A DNA stretch of 64,000 bases, from positions 248,001-312,000 of the forward strand of contig JANRJQ010000004.1 in assembly GCA_033763895.1 (NCBI GenBank), in the 5' to 3' direction. Positions 45,833 through 55,624 of this stretch are shown in pieces. The translations under genes were made by a program, and so were the position numbers. Under the pieces are notes generated by a model. That model was given only the letters and a program-made list of their open reading frames with translations, was not told the origin of the DNA and did not search any database. Each line of letters opens with the position of its first letter. The first letter of the stretch is position 1. This DNA is from Chloroherpetonaceae bacterium (GTDB lineage Bacteria; Bacteroidota; Chlorobiia; Chlorobiales; Thermochlorobacteraceae).

Positions 45833-47950
45833 ATGGCTCTAATTCTTTCCGAGAATCTACGCAATGTGGTTCTCGCCGGTCATGCTTCAACCGGTAAAAC
45901 GATGCTCACCGAAGCTTTCGCACTTTCTTCAGGTTTGATACAAACATTAGGCAGTATCGAACAAGGAACCACCCTCTCCGACCACGCTCCCGACGAAATT
46001 ATTCGTAAACATAGTATAAACTCAGACCTCATCAATTTCACTTGGAAAAATTATAAGATTAACCTTATCGATACACCCGGATTTGCCGACTTTCGCGGCG
46101 ACGTGAAATCCGCAATGCGAGTAGCCGATACAGTAATCATTACAGTTAGTGCCTCAACAGGGCCTGAAGTTGGAACCGATACTGCCTTTGATGATGCCTC
46201 AGAGTTCTACAAGCCAACCTCTTTTGTAATTACAAAACTTGATGCGGACCGAGCAGGTTTCAATGAAGCCATTGATTCGCTCATTGAGCGTTATGGCCGT
46301 GCCGTTGTTCCCATTCAATTTCCAATCGAAGCCGGCCTTCAACACCACATTTTGGTGGATGTACTGCAAATGAAGCAATATGAATTTACACCCGATAAGC
46401 CGGGCACAATGAAGGTTGTAGATATCGACGATGAATATCGAGAAGCCGCAAAAGCTGCACATGCCAAATTGGTTGAAGCCGTTGCAGAAACAGACGAAAC
46501 TTTAATGAATAAATTTTTTGAAAATGGCGGCGAACTCTCTGAAGAAGATCTTCGTGAAGGGGTTAAACATGCCCTTCTTACACGAACACTTTTTCCGGTT
46601 TTCTGCGCTTCTCCGCTTCATCTTCTTGGCGTTGAACGGCTTCTGGATTTGATGGTCAGCATATTCCCTTCACCTATTGAACGGGGCGCAGAACACGCTA
46701 TTGAAATTTCTTCATCAAATGAGGTTTTGCTTGAACCAAAATCAGAATGCGATACAGTGGCATTCGTCTTTAAAACTGTCTCGGAGCCTCATGTCGGAGA
46801 ACTTTCATTTGTTCGTGTTTATGCAGGCCATATTGAAAGTGGGCATGAACTCATCAATGCTCAAACAAAACAGCCTGAAAAGTTAGGAACGGTTTACACC
46901 GTAGTGGGTAAAGATAAAATTCCTGCTCAAAAGCTATTTGCCGGCGATTTTGGCGTTGTCTTGAAAATGAAAGACTCACACACCAATAATACCTTAGCCG
47001 ATAAAGGCGTCAATTTGGTCATTAAGCCGGTTCAGTTTCCTGAGCCAGTTACTGACATTGCTGTAAAACCCGTAGCGCGTGGAGATGAAGAAAAAATTTC
47101 TACTGCACTTTTCCATCTTCATGAAGAAGACCCAAGTTTCAAGATTCATCGCGATGAAGAGACGGCTCAACTTATCCTTTCAGGTTTGGGGGATATTCAT
47201 CTTGAAACGATAATCAGACGCTTAAAAGAAAAATTTGGCATTTCAGTAATTACCGAAGCACCTCGGGTTGCCTACCGAGAAACAGTTCGCCTTTCCGCAA
47301 GCGCACAAGGAAAATTTAAACGGCAAAACGGTGGGCACGGCCAATATGGCGATACTTGGATTCGTGTGGAACCTCTTCCGAGAGGAACCGGAAATCAGTT
47401 TACATCTGAAGTTGTGGGCGGCGTTGTTCCAACTCGCTTTATCCCTGCTGTTGAAAAGGGCGCAGAAGAAACATTCAAACAAGGAATCTTAGCCGGTTTC
47501 CCGATTATGGATATGAAGGTGGTAGTCTATGACGGCTCACATCATCCGGTTGATAGTTCGGAAATGGCATTCAAAGTTGCTGCCCAAATGGGAATAAAGG
47601 CGGCTTTTGAAAAAGCGCATCCGGTACTTTTAGAGCCTATTTATAAGGTTGAAACTTTCGTGCCTGATGAATATACCGGAGAGGTGATTGCTGAATTATC
47701 TTCGCGAAGAGGAAAAATCGTTGGTTTCGATTCCGATGACTCGGGCGAAACTTCAATTACCGTCGCAAGGCATATTCAAACGCTCCAAGCATTGGTTCCA
47801 CTGTCAGAACTTTATGGTTATCAAAGTGCACTGAATCGTATCGCTCAACGGCGCGCTACATTTAAACGCGTTTTCAGTAATTATGAAGAAGTTCCTTTTG
47901 AACTCGCTGTAAAAGTTGTCGAACTCAATAAAAAGAATCACCAAGAGTAA
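45833..47950 (+). CDS. elongation factor G-like translational GTPase (EF-G paralogue)
   Basis: The start is placed at ATG 45833 (MALILSENLRNVVLAGHAST), giving 705 residues. All EF-G domains are present: G1 GHASTGKTML, G3 DTPGFADFRGD, G4 TKLD, a domain II with EPHVGELSFVRVYAGHI, and domains III-V including GHGQYGDTWIRVEPL and EPIYKVETFVPDEYTG. The switch I region lacks the RGITI motif of translocating EF-G and instead reads DEIIRKHSINS. This fits the FusA2/EF-G-2 group of paralogues, some of which act in ribosome recycling or have no known role. The main fusA is presumably elsewhere. Confidence 0.92.
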   Translation: MALILSENLRNVVLAGHASTGKTMLTEAFALSSGLIQTLGSIEQGTTLSDHAPDEIIRKHSINSDLINFTWKNYKINLIDTPGFADFRGDVKSAMRVADTVIITVSASTGPEVGTDTAFDDASEFYKPTSFVITKLDADRAGFNEAIDSLIERYGRAVVPIQFPIEAGLQHHILVDVLQMKQYEFTPDKPGTMKVVDIDDEYREAAKAAHAKLVEAVAETDETLMNKFFENGGELSEEDLREGVKHALLTRTLFPVFCASPLHLLGVERLLDLMVSIFPSPIERGAEHAIEISSSNEVLLEPKSECDTVAFVFKTVSEPHVGELSFVRVYAGHIESGHELINAQTKQPEKLGTVYTVVGKDKIPAQKLFAGDFGVVLKMKDSHTNNTLADKGVNLVIKPVQFPEPVTDIAVKPVARGDEEKISTALFHLHEEDPSFKIHRDEETAQLILSGLGDIHLETIIRRLKEKFGISVITEAPRVAYRETVRLSASAQGKFKRQNGGHGQYGDTWIRVEPLPRGTGNQFTSEVVGGVVPTRFIPAVEKGAEETFKQGILAGFPIMDMKVVVYDGSHHPVDSSEMAFKVAAQMGIKAAFEKAHPVLLEPIYKVETFVPDEYTGEVIAELSSRRGKIVGFDSDDSGETSITVARHIQTLQALVPLSELYGYQSALNRIAQRRATFKRVFSNYEEVPFELAVKVVELNKKNHQE

Positions 47951-47961
47951 TCCTTTTTTTT

Positions 47962-47996
47962 GCGAAGTACTTTGCTTAATTAGCAAAGTGCTTCGC
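47962..47996 (+). terminator. hairpin terminator after EF-G paralogue
   Basis: A 15-bp stem (GCGAAGTACTTTGCT / AGCAAAGTGCTTCGC, one G-T pair) has a five-base loop and begins 11 bp after the stop codon. AT-rich rather than pure T sequence follows, so efficiency is uncertain. Confidence 0.7.
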
Positions 47997-48059
47997 TTAT
48001 ATATTTAGGCTTAGCTACCTGTAGTTTCTTTGTTTTTAACATTTACAGAAGTATGTCGT

Positions 48060-48440
48060 ATGGTAGTTATTGTCGATAAAGAACCCCATTTTGTTCAATC
48101 ACTCACAGAATATCTTTCCAAAGAGTTTCCGGTTATCGGGTTTACATGCGCTGAAGCAGCGCTTCAATACATCGAGAAAAATTTTCATCGCATTGCCCTT
48201 TGCATAACCGATAACCAAATGCCTCAGCTTAATGGAATTGAATTCGCCAAAAAAGTAAAGTCTCAAGATCGTGAAATTGAAGTTTTACTCACTTGCAGAT
48301 TCTATGATTACAACGATTTCGAAAGGCTCTTGAAGGAGCAGGTTATCAACGAATTTTTGCAAAAACCATTTTCGTTTGAAACCATCTATTCAAAACTCCA
48401 AACCCGAAGAAAACTCGTTTACAAATCAAAGAGGTTTTAA
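48060..48440 (+). CDS. single-domain response regulator
   Basis: The start is placed at ATG 48060 (MVVIVDKEPHFVQSL), since the TTG at 48030 adds nothing typical. The 126-residue receiver has phospho-acceptor Asp in LCITDNQMPQLNG, Thr in LLTCRF and Lys in LQKPFS. The N-terminal acidic pair is reduced to VDKE, with only one Asp in place, which may weaken Mg2+ binding. There is no output domain. No kinase is adjacent; the hybrid kinases earlier in the window are far away. Role unknown. Confidence 0.85.
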   Translation: MVVIVDKEPHFVQSLTEYLSKEFPVIGFTCAEAALQYIEKNFHRIALCITDNQMPQLNGIEFAKKVKSQDREIEVLLTCRFYDYNDFERLLKEQVINEFLQKPFSFETIYSKLQTRRKLVYKSKRF

Positions 48441-48511
48441 TTTTTTCCACCACCATTTTTTATCTACGACGAGATTTCTTTATATTCGCCAAAAATCGAT
48501 ACTCCCGATAT

Positions 48512-48574
48512 CTTCGGACACGGTATTGAGCTGAGCAAAACTCAGTTTTAGTCGAAAACGGCGAGTGTCTGAAG
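48512..48574 (+). promoter_or_regulatory. structured 5' leader of metH, candidate riboswitch aptamer
   Basis: The 63-nt element folds by eye into a compact three-way junction. P1 is 10 bp (48512-48521 with 48565-48574, one G-U). P2 is 5 bp (48531-48535 with 48541-48545, loop CAAAA). P3 is 4 bp (48546-48549 with 48555-48558) and abuts P2. The 3' strand of P1 can instead pair with TCTTC at 48586-48590. An intrinsic terminator follows at once, and metH starts 84 nt after the element. A possible -10 box TATATT lies at 48481-48486. It does not fit the SAM-I, SAH or cobalamin consensus as I recall them; SAM-Chlorobi RNA should be tested. Confidence 0.6.
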
Positions 48575-48591
48575 AAAAAGTTTCATCTTCT

Positions 48592-48619
48592 AAGCCTTTC
48601 CTTTCGGGAGGGCTTTTTT
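48592..48619 (+). terminator. intrinsic terminator in the metH leader
   Basis: The stem AAGCC-T-TTCC pairs with GGGAGGGCTT (one bulge, loop TTTCG) and is followed by six T. It lies 39 bp before metH and just after the structured leader, so it could be the expression platform of a riboswitch. It may also simply end transcripts from the response regulator gene. Confidence 0.8.
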
Positions 48620-48657
48620 GTTTTCTGCCACGCCACAATGATTCATTCATTTAAGTT

Positions 48658-51600
48658 ATGTCTATACCAAAAATTAACGAGGTTTTAGAAAATCGTATTC
48701 TTGTGCTTGATGGTGCAATGGGTACAATGATTCAACGCTACAAGCTTGATGAAGAAGCCTATCGTGGGGAAAGGTTTAAATCATTTGAACCGAATTCAAA
48801 AGAACGAATTGATGATAAAAAGTCGCTTGAAGATGCAGTTTGTGAAGACCCCAAACACGGGCATAGTTTTAAGCCCATTAAAGGTTCGCTCCGTGGCAAT
48901 AACGAATTGCTTTCGCTCACGCAGCCGCACATTATTTCTGAGATTCACAAAGAATATCTTGAAGCGGGTTGTGATATTTTAGAAACCAATACATTCAGTG
49001 CCAATCGCATTTCCCAAGCTGATTATGGGATGGAACATTTGGTTTATGAAATGAACTTCCAATCAGCCAAACTTGCAAAAGGCGCTACTGAAATCTTCAC
49101 TTCAAAACATCCCGAAAAGCCACGTTATGTAGCCGGAGCGCTTGGACCAACAACGAAACTCGCTTCGATGTCTCCCGATGTGAACGATCCCGGATTTCGC
49201 GCAGTTACATTCAAAGAACTTCAAGATGCATACTTCGAGCAAATTTGCGGGCTTGTTGATGGCGGCTCCGACCTTCTATTAATTGAAACCATCACCGATA
49301 CGCTCAACACAAAAGCTGCTATTGTTGCGCTCGAAACTTATTTTACTAAAATCGGGAAAAGACTTCCTGTCATGATCTCCGGAACCATCGTTGATCAAAG
49401 TGGGCGTACGCTGTCCGGTCAAACCACAGAGGCTTTTTGGATTTCCATCGCACACACACCCAACTTGCTTTCCGTTGGATTAAACTGTGCATTAGGGTCT
49501 AAGCAAATGCGTCCATTTATTGCTGAGCTTGCACGCGTTTCAGATTGCTTTACCAGCCTTTATCCCAATGCTGGCCTGCCCAATGAAATGGGAGAATATG
49601 ATGAATCGCCGGAGTATATGGCGAAAGAACTTCAAGATTATGTCAATGAGAATTTCGTCAACATTATCGGCGGATGTTGCGGTACAACACCAGAACATAT
49701 TGCTGCATTCGTCGAAGTTGCAAAGCGAAGTAAACCCCGAAAGAAAAATCCGCACAAAACACTCTTCTCGCTCTCCGGTCTTGAGCCTCTCAACGTTTTA
49801 CCCGAAACGAATTTCCTTAATGTTGGCGAACGCACCAATGTTACCGGCTCACCAAAATTTGCGAAATTAATTTTAGCCGGTAACTATGACGAAGCCCTTT
49901 CGATTGCTCGCCAGCAAGTTGAAAACGGCGCACAAATCATCGATGTCAATATGGATGAAGGTATGCTCGATAGTGAAGCCGCGATGGTTAAGTTCCTTCA
50001 TCTTCTATCGGCAGAGCCGGATATTGCACGCGTTCCGATTATGATCGACTCTTCCAAGTGGAGTGTTATTGAGGCAGGGCTTCAATGCTTGCAAGGCAAG
50101 TGCATCGTTAATTCAATTTCACTTAAAGAGGGAGAAGAAAAATTCAAAGATTACGCCAAACGCATTCTTTCGTATGGCGCAGCTACAGTAGTGATGGCGT
50201 TTGATGAACAAGGTCAGGCCGATAACTTTGAAAGAAGAGTTGAAATTTGTTCCCGTGCCTATCGCATCTTAACCGAGGAAGTTGGGTTTAACCCACAAGA
50301 CATCATCTTCGACCCCAATGTGCTTACTGTAGCTACTGGCATTGAAGAACACAATAATTATGCAGCTGATTTTATCCGTGCCACACATTGGATAAAAACG
50401 CATCTCCCGCATGCAAAAGTCTCAGGTGGGATTTCAAACATCTCATTTTCCTTCCGTGGAAATAATCCCGTTCGTGAAGCAATGCATAGCGTCTTCCTCT
50501 ATCATGCCATTAAAGCCGGGCTTGATATGGGAATCGTTAATGCAGGCCAACTCGCAATCTATGATGACATTGAGCCGGAACTTCGCGAACGGGTTGAAGA
50601 TGTTATCCTTAACCGTCGTACCGATGCCACTGAAAGACTGATTGAACATGCTGAATCAATTAAAAATCAAGGCAAAGAAAAGGCTGAAACGAAAAAGGAT
50701 GAATGGCGCTCTTTACCGGTCGAAGAGCGGTTGAAGTATGCGCTTATCAATGGCAATACAGATTTTATTGATCAGGATACAGAAGAAGCGCGGCAAAAGT
50801 ACCCTCGCCCGCTTTCCGTCATTGAAGGCCCTTTGATGGATGGCATGAATGTCGTCGGCGATTTATTCGGCGCCGGAAAAATGTTTTTGCCGCAAGTAGT
50901 GAAATCGGCACGCGTGATGAAAAAATCAGTCGCTTACCTTATTCCATTTATCGAAGCCGAAAAAGCCGGAAAGTCTGAGAAGGCCGCTAAAATTCTTTTA
51001 GCGACCGTTAAAGGCGATGTTCACGACATCGGAAAAAACATTGTCGGGGTTGTACTTGCCTGCAATAATTTTGAAGTCATTGACCTTGGCGTAATGGTTC
51101 CGGCTGAGCGGATTTTGGATACTGCTGAAAAGGAGCAAGTCGATATCATCGGGCTATCAGGGCTCATTACACCATCGCTTGATGAGATGGTTTATGTCGC
51201 GAAGGAAATGGAACGTCGAGGATTAAAAATCCCACTCTTAATCGGGGGTGCGACCACCTCAAGAATTCATACCGCAGTTAAAATTGTGCCCAATTATTCC
51301 AACGCTGTTATTCATGTGCTTGATGCTTCGCGCTCGGTTCCTGTTGTTCAAAATTTGATCGGTAAAGATTCTAGAGAAACCTTTGTCGCAAAAATGAAAT
51401 CAGAGTATGCTATTGCTCGGCAAGAACATAGCCGACGAAAGCAAGAAAAAAAATATCTGACTTATGAAAAGTCACTTGCCAATAAAGCCCAAATTCAATG
51501 GACAGAAAAATGTGTCTTTAAACCAACGAAAACTGGCATTTTCCAAATCTCTGTTGATCTTCAAACCCTTCGCAAATACATCGATTGGACACCCTTCTTC

Positions 51601-52470
51601 CAATCTTGGGAACTTGCCGGCCGTTACCCGGCAATTCTCTCCGACGACATTGTAGGAAAAGAAGCGACCAAACTCTTTAACGATGCAACAGTTTTGCTCG
51701 AAAAGATTATTGAAGAGAAATCGTTGAAAGCCTCGGGTGTGTATTTTATTTACCCTGCAAATTCAGTAGGCGATGATGTTGAAGTTTATACCGATGAATC
51801 GAGAAGTTCTGTACTTAAAACCTTCCATTTCCTTCGTCAACAAGGAGAAATGTCGAAGGGATTGCCCAACTTTTCACTTTCAGATTTTATTGCGCCTAAA
51901 GAAAGTGGTCTTGAAGACTACTTCGGAGGATTCGCCGTTACAGCCGGAATCGGAACGGAAGAACTGGCCTCTCAATTTGAAAAAAATAATGACGACTACA
52001 ATGCCATTATGGTTAAAGCCTTAGCAGACCGCTTGGCAGAAGCTTTTGCTGAATACTTGCATGAATTGGTTCGCCGCGAATTTTGGGGCTATGAAACAGG
52101 GAATCCTTTACCCAACGAGGCGTTGATTAATGAATCCTACCAAGGCATTAGGCCTGCACCGGGCTATCCGGCATGCCCAGACCACACCGAGAAATTCTTA
52201 CTCTTTGAACTTTTAGAACCTGAAACTCGAGTTGGAATTTCTTTGACTGAATCCGCCGCTATGTATCCGGCTGCATCTGTGAGTGGTTTTTATATCGCAC
52301 ACCCCGAGTCGAAATACTTTGCACTTGGGAAAATCGAGCGCGATCAAGTTGAGAATTATGCTTTGAGGAAAAATATGCCAGTTGAGCTTGTCGAGCGTTG
52401 GCTTTCACCAGTTCTGAATTATGAACAAACCGAAACCTCCGAAACTTCAACCATTGGAACTGAAGCTTGA
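48658..52470 (+). CDS. metH: cobalamin-dependent methionine synthase
   Basis: The 1270-residue enzyme has all four modules. The homocysteine domain has [19 protein letters not shown] and zinc ligands in GLNCALG and [10 protein letters not shown]. The methyltetrahydrofolate domain has [18 protein letters not shown]. The B12 domain has [19 protein letters not shown], with His789 as the cobalt ligand. The AdoMet reactivation domain ends with [19 protein letters not shown]. It methylates homocysteine using 5-methyltetrahydrofolate. The start ATG 48658 matches the family N-terminus. The gene is monocistronic and preceded by the leader described separately. Confidence 0.98.
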   Translation: MSIPKINEVLENRILVLDGAMGTMIQRYKLDEEAYRGERFKSFEPNSKERIDDKKSLEDAVCEDPKHGHSFKPIKGSLRGNNELLSLTQPHIISEIHKEYLEAGCDILETNTFSANRISQADYGMEHLVYEMNFQSAKLAKGATEIFTSKHPEKPRYVAGALGPTTKLASMSPDVNDPGFRAVTFKELQDAYFEQICGLVDGGSDLLLIETITDTLNTKAAIVALETYFTKIGKRLPVMISGTIVDQSGRTLSGQTTEAFWISIAHTPNLLSVGLNCALGSKQMRPFIAELARVSDCFTSLYPNAGLPNEMGEYDESPEYMAKELQDYVNENFVNIIGGCCGTTPEHIAAFVEVAKRSKPRKKNPHKTLFSLSGLEPLNVLPETNFLNVGERTNVTGSPKFAKLILAGNYDEALSIARQQVENGAQIIDVNMDEGMLDSEAAMVKFLHLLSAEPDIARVPIMIDSSKWSVIEAGLQCLQGKCIVNSISLKEGEEKFKDYAKRILSYGAATVVMAFDEQGQADNFERRVEICSRAYRILTEEVGFNPQDIIFDPNVLTVATGIEEHNNYAADFIRATHWIKTHLPHAKVSGGISNISFSFRGNNPVREAMHSVFLYHAIKAGLDMGIVNAGQLAIYDDIEPELRERVEDVILNRRTDATERLIEHAESIKNQGKEKAETKKDEWRSLPVEERLKYALINGNTDFIDQDTEEARQKYPRPLSVIEGPLMDGMNVVGDLFGAGKMFLPQVVKSARVMKKSVAYLIPFIEAEKAGKSEKAAKILLATVKGDVHDIGKNIVGVVLACNNFEVIDLGVMVPAERILDTAEKEQVDIIGLSGLITPSLDEMVYVAKEMERRGLKIPLLIGGATTSRIHTAVKIVPNYSNAVIHVLDASRSVPVVQNLIGKDSRETFVAKMKSEYAIARQEHSRRKQEKKYLTYEKSLANKAQIQWTEKCVFKPTKTGIFQISVDLQTLRKYIDWTPFFQSWELAGRYPAILSDDIVGKEATKLFNDATVLLEKIIEEKSLKASGVYFIYPANSVGDDVEVYTDESRSSVLKTFHFLRQQGEMSKGLPNFSLSDFIAPKESGLEDYFGGFAVTAGIGTEELASQFEKNNDDYNAIMVKALADRLAEAFAEYLHELVRREFWGYETGNPLPNEALINESYQGIRPAPGYPACPDHTEKFLLFELLEPETRVGISLTESAAMYPAASVSGFYIAHPESKYFALGKIERDQVENYALRKNMPVELVERWLSPVLNYEQTETSETSTIGTEA

Positions 52471-52507
52471 TTGAGAAATTTTTCATTCAAGCCTAACATG
52501 ACTTAAA

Positions 52508-52536
52508 TAGAAAAAGCCCATAATGGGCTTTTTCTA
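52508..52536. terminator. bidirectional terminator between metH and phoH-like gene
   Basis: A perfect 13-bp stem (TAGAAAAAGCCCA / TGGGCTTTTTCTA) with loop TAA is flanked by T-rich sequence on both strands. Confidence 0.93.
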
Positions 52537-52568
52537 TTTTTGCGAAATCGATAAATAAGCACAAATAA

Positions 52569-53624
52569 CTATGTGCCATTGGTAACCGGTTCTTTTGGTT
52601 TCGATTGCGATTCATAGGCAGAGATAATATCGCGAACCAACCGATGCCTAACCACATCCGATTTATCAAGCTGAACAAAAGCAATCCCTTGTATATCGGA
52701 TAAAATCGATTGAACGTTTACAAGACCGGAATCTCGCTTGTTGGGCAAATCTATCTGTGAAATATCTCCGGTGATTATTGCTTTTGAATTTATTCCTAAA
52801 CGAGTGAGGCACATCTTCAATTGAAGGTTTGTAGCATTTTGAGCTTCGTCTAAGATAATGAACGCATTATTGAGCGTTCGGCCACGCATGTAGGCTAAAG
52901 GCACAATCTCGACTACTTTCTTTTCCATATACTCTTTCATCTTTTCAGCCGTAATCATATCGTCAAGCGCATCATAGAGCGGACGCAAATAAGGATCAAT
53001 TTTTTGCTGAAGATCACCGGGAAGAAACCCAAGACTTTCGCCTGCTTCGACAGCTGGCCGTGCGAGGACAATTTTATTTACCCGCTTTGATTTTAGAGCA
53101 GCAACCGCTATCGCAACAGCCGTATAGGTTTTACCAGTTCCGGCGGGACCAATCGCAAAAAGTACGTCGTTTCGTTTTGATTCAACAACCATCTTTTTTT
53201 GCCCTAATGTTTTTGCGCGAACAGCATCAGTACGGGTAAGAACTATGACATCATCATCGAGCTCAAACCCGGTTGCGGGCGCAATTCGCGATCTCCCACC
53301 TTCTTGAATTTCTGATTGTACGATTGAACTTGTTTGAAGGGATGAAGAAGATGCTCGTTCATTTACTGAAACGACCTTAATTACGGTTTCAACATCGTGG
53401 GGCTCCAACTCTCCATTACGATTGACAAGAAATAAGAGTTCTGCCAAAATCTTTTCAACAACTTTTACGCTAATTTCTTCGCCGCGAAGCGTTACATCGC
53501 TACCACGAGCGAGAATGGCAACATCCGAAAATTCATTTTCGATTCTTTTTATGTAGGCATCTTGCGCGCCATAAAGAAGCACAGGCTCTACGCCTTTCAA
53601 TGAAAATTTTCTTTCTGTATTCAA
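52569..53624 (-). CDS. PhoH-like ATPase
   Basis: The 351-residue protein has an N-terminal domain of about 120 residues and then the PhoH ATPase core: VLFAIGPAGTGKTYTAVAIA (Walker A), VLARPAVEAGESLGFLPGDL, Walker B FIILDEAQNATNLQLKMCLT, and the SKAIITGDISQIDLP segment. PhoH-like proteins of this YbeZ type are ATPases linked to RNA processing and ribosome maturation, often next to ybeY. No ybeY follows; upstream on the same strand are the amino-acid-kinase-like gene and hldD. Confidence 0.93.
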   Translation of the reverse strand: MNTERKFSLKGVEPVLLYGAQDAYIKRIENEFSDVAILARGSDVTLRGEEISVKVVEKILAELLFLVNRNGELEPHDVETVIKVVSVNERASSSSLQTSSIVQSEIQEGGRSRIAPATGFELDDDVIVLTRTDAVRAKTLGQKKMVVESKRNDVLFAIGPAGTGKTYTAVAIAVAALKSKRVNKIVLARPAVEAGESLGFLPGDLQQKIDPYLRPLYDALDDMITAEKMKEYMEKKVVEIVPLAYMRGRTLNNAFIILDEAQNATNLQLKMCLTRLGINSKAIITGDISQIDLPNKRDSGLVNVQSILSDIQGIAFVQLDKSDVVRHRLVRDIISAYESQSKPKEPVTNGT

Positions 53625-53693
53625 TGAAAATTCGGTTATTAATGAGTGATAAACAAATCTAACATAATTTGCATCTCTTTCCGAAACTGCTTA

Positions 53694-54437
53694 TTAATTA
53701 TGTATTAATTCCATCAATACCAATTCTTGCGATTGCAATAACTTTTCAAAATTAGAAAGGTCAGTTAAAAAAGCCCGATTAACCCCATTTTTCAAAGCAT
53801 GAAAGCCGCTCTCAATATCTTCAAACCATTCATTCGATAAATTATCCTTCATTACAATTGATTCCGATTCTGTGAGCGTTTTTTGATTTGGATCTAAAAA
53901 TTTACCGTTTAATTCTCTTACTTGATTTAACCAATCTTTTCGATCAGAAATAAAAATCAAATAGTCTGCCTTAAGCCCAATTGAAAATATCTTTGCCAAA
54001 TTTTTCGGATTTAGTAAAACATCCTGATCTCCAATTGCTGCAAAAATAGGCAAGGTGTTTCCAAAAAATCTTTTCCGAATAAGCTCTGCTTGAATAGCCG
54101 CTACCTCGCCATTAGACGAAGTTTTTACTATCCCTAAATGATAAGCGGTGAGTGACAAGGCAGGAATCAACTCTTCTGAAAGCTTTTGAGCAAAAGTTTT
54201 CCCTAAGTCACGAGTAATTGCAGCCTTTAAGCGGTGAGAATCTGAAGCACTCAACTGAGCTTCTTGAATTCCCTTTTCCTTTAAATTTTTCTGATACTGA
54301 TACTCCGCATCAAAGACGATGAGCAGGTTATTTCGATGCACATATTTTTTTAAGATTGCTCTCAAGCGTGTAAAGGAGAGCACATCATCGAGGTCAATGC
54401 CTCTTAAATAGATAACAGCGGTTTTTCTAAGATTCAT
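53694..54437 (-). CDS. degenerate amino-acid-kinase-fold protein
   Basis: This 247-residue protein is not a recognised enzyme, but its layout follows the acetylglutamate-kinase fold: an N-terminal strand and helix, the region YQYQKNLKEKGI in place of the glycine-rich GGGPQI loop, then SASDSHRLKAAITRDLGKTF, TLPIFAAIGDQDVLLNP, and LKADYLIFISDRKDWLNQV (compare LILLTDVPGV in ArgB). Near the end HALKNGVNRAFLTDLSN corresponds to the sugar- or amino-acid-site helix and strand. Loss of the Gly-rich loop suggests no normal kinase activity. It lies between phoH and hldD on the same strand. A regulatory or acetyltransferase-associated role is possible but unsupported. Confidence 0.55.
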   Translation of the reverse strand: MNLRKTAVIYLRGIDLDDVLSFTRLRAILKKYVHRNNLLIVFDAEYQYQKNLKEKGIQEAQLSASDSHRLKAAITRDLGKTFAQKLSEELIPALSLTAYHLGIVKTSSNGEVAAIQAELIRKRFFGNTLPIFAAIGDQDVLLNPKNLAKIFSIGLKADYLIFISDRKDWLNQVRELNGKFLDPNQKTLTESESIVMKDNLSNEWFEDIESGFHALKNGVNRAFLTDLSNFEKLLQSQELVLMELIHN

Positions 54438-54498
54438 ACAATACTTCTCAATGAATCTGACGGATTCTATGGTTTTGATTTAATTTAAATGAAAAATA

Positions 54499-55491
54499 TT
54501 AGGTATTGATTGGTTCAGACAATCGAAAATGTTGATCTGCGGCAGACAAATAATGTTGAACATAATCTGCAACACTCTCTTCTAAAGTAAGAAATTTGAC
54601 CGGGCACCCTTGACCTTTCAAGCGCTCCATATTTGCCTCGGTAAAATATTGATACTTTCCACGAAGATGTTCAGGCATTGGAATGTATTCAATGTTGGAT
54701 TCCTTTTGTAACGCCTTAAATGTCGCATTAACTAAGTCTTTAAACGAACGCGCTTTTCCTGTCCCTAAATTATAAATTCCATTGACTTCAGGGTTCTGAA
54801 GCAGCCAAACCATTACATCGCAACAGTCCTTGACATAAACAAAGTCTCGCAGTTGCTCGCCATCATTGAAACCTTCACGGTGAGACTGAAAAAGCTTGAC
54901 AAAGCCTTTTTCTGAAATTTGATTAAACGCTTTATACACCACACTAGCCATATCCCCTTTATGATACTCATTCGGCCCAAAAACATTGAAAAACTTAAGC
55001 CCTACAGTTTTGAAGTGAAACTCCCTTTTTATAGACCATAAATCAAAAATATGCTTAGAGTAACCGTAAGCATTGAGTGGTCTGAGATTTTCGATTTTGT
55101 TTAAGCTATCATCATATCCTTGCTCGCCATTTCCATAAGTTGCCGCACTTGAAGCATAAATAAAACGGATTCCACGGGTGACTGAAAATAGAGCAAGGTC
55201 TTTGGTATAGGAAAAATTATTCTCCATCAAATGTTCAACATTCGTTTCCGTTGTCGAACTGTTGGCTCCAAGATGAATAATTGCTTCGGGTACCGATAGT
55301 TCTTCCGAAAGAAGTTTTTCTAGAAAATGATCTTTATGAAGATAGTCGTTAAACTTAAGGCCAACTAAATTTTTCCATTTTTCGGTTTGTCCCAATTCAT
55401 CCACAATGAGTATATCTGTCATGCCCATTGTATTGAGTTTCCAAACCATTGCGCTTCCAATAAAACCGGCACCGCCAGTTATGACGATCAT
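54499..55491 (-). CDS. hldD: ADP-L-glycero-D-manno-heptose 6-epimerase
   Basis: The 330-residue short-chain dehydrogenase-type enzyme starts with the NAD(P)-binding motif VITGGAGFIGSAMVWKL. It has the catalytic YGYSK (Tyr-x3-Lys) near residue 140 and HldD-type segments ELGQTEKWKNLVGLKFNDYL, LKFFNVFGPNEYHKGDMASV and GEQLRDFVYVKDCCDVMVWL. It makes ADP-L-glycero-D-manno-heptose for the LPS inner core, which supports a Gram-negative envelope. No other LPS gene is adjacent. Confidence 0.95.
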   Translation of the reverse strand: MIVITGGAGFIGSAMVWKLNTMGMTDILIVDELGQTEKWKNLVGLKFNDYLHKDHFLEKLLSEELSVPEAIIHLGANSSTTETNVEHLMENNFSYTKDLALFSVTRGIRFIYASSAATYGNGEQGYDDSLNKIENLRPLNAYGYSKHIFDLWSIKREFHFKTVGLKFFNVFGPNEYHKGDMASVVYKAFNQISEKGFVKLFQSHREGFNDGEQLRDFVYVKDCCDVMVWLLQNPEVNGIYNLGTGKARSFKDLVNATFKALQKESNIEYIPMPEHLRGKYQYFTEANMERLKGQGCPVKFLTLEESVADYVQHYLSAADQHFRLSEPINT

Positions 55492-55585
55492 AAAAAGATT
55501 GTTTAATTGATTTTAAAATATCACTCTCATCCATTTTTTCACACTATCAAACCTCATCCACCATCATTTCTATCGCAAATAAAAA

Positions 55586-55604
55586 AGCCGCCAAATGGGC
55601 GGCT
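55586..55604 (-). terminator. terminator of the small sigma-like gene
   Basis: A 7-bp GC-rich stem (AGCCGCC / GGCGGCT) with a five-base loop is followed on the minus strand by a run of T, 21 bp past the stop codon. Confidence 0.88.
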
Positions 55605-55624
55605 AAAGAGAAAAACATTGCTTA

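Noticed and set aside
48500-48657. Cobalamin, SAM-I or SAH riboswitch before metH
   Set aside because: The B12-box, the S-box core and the SAH core were looked for and not found; only an unnamed structured candidate is reported.
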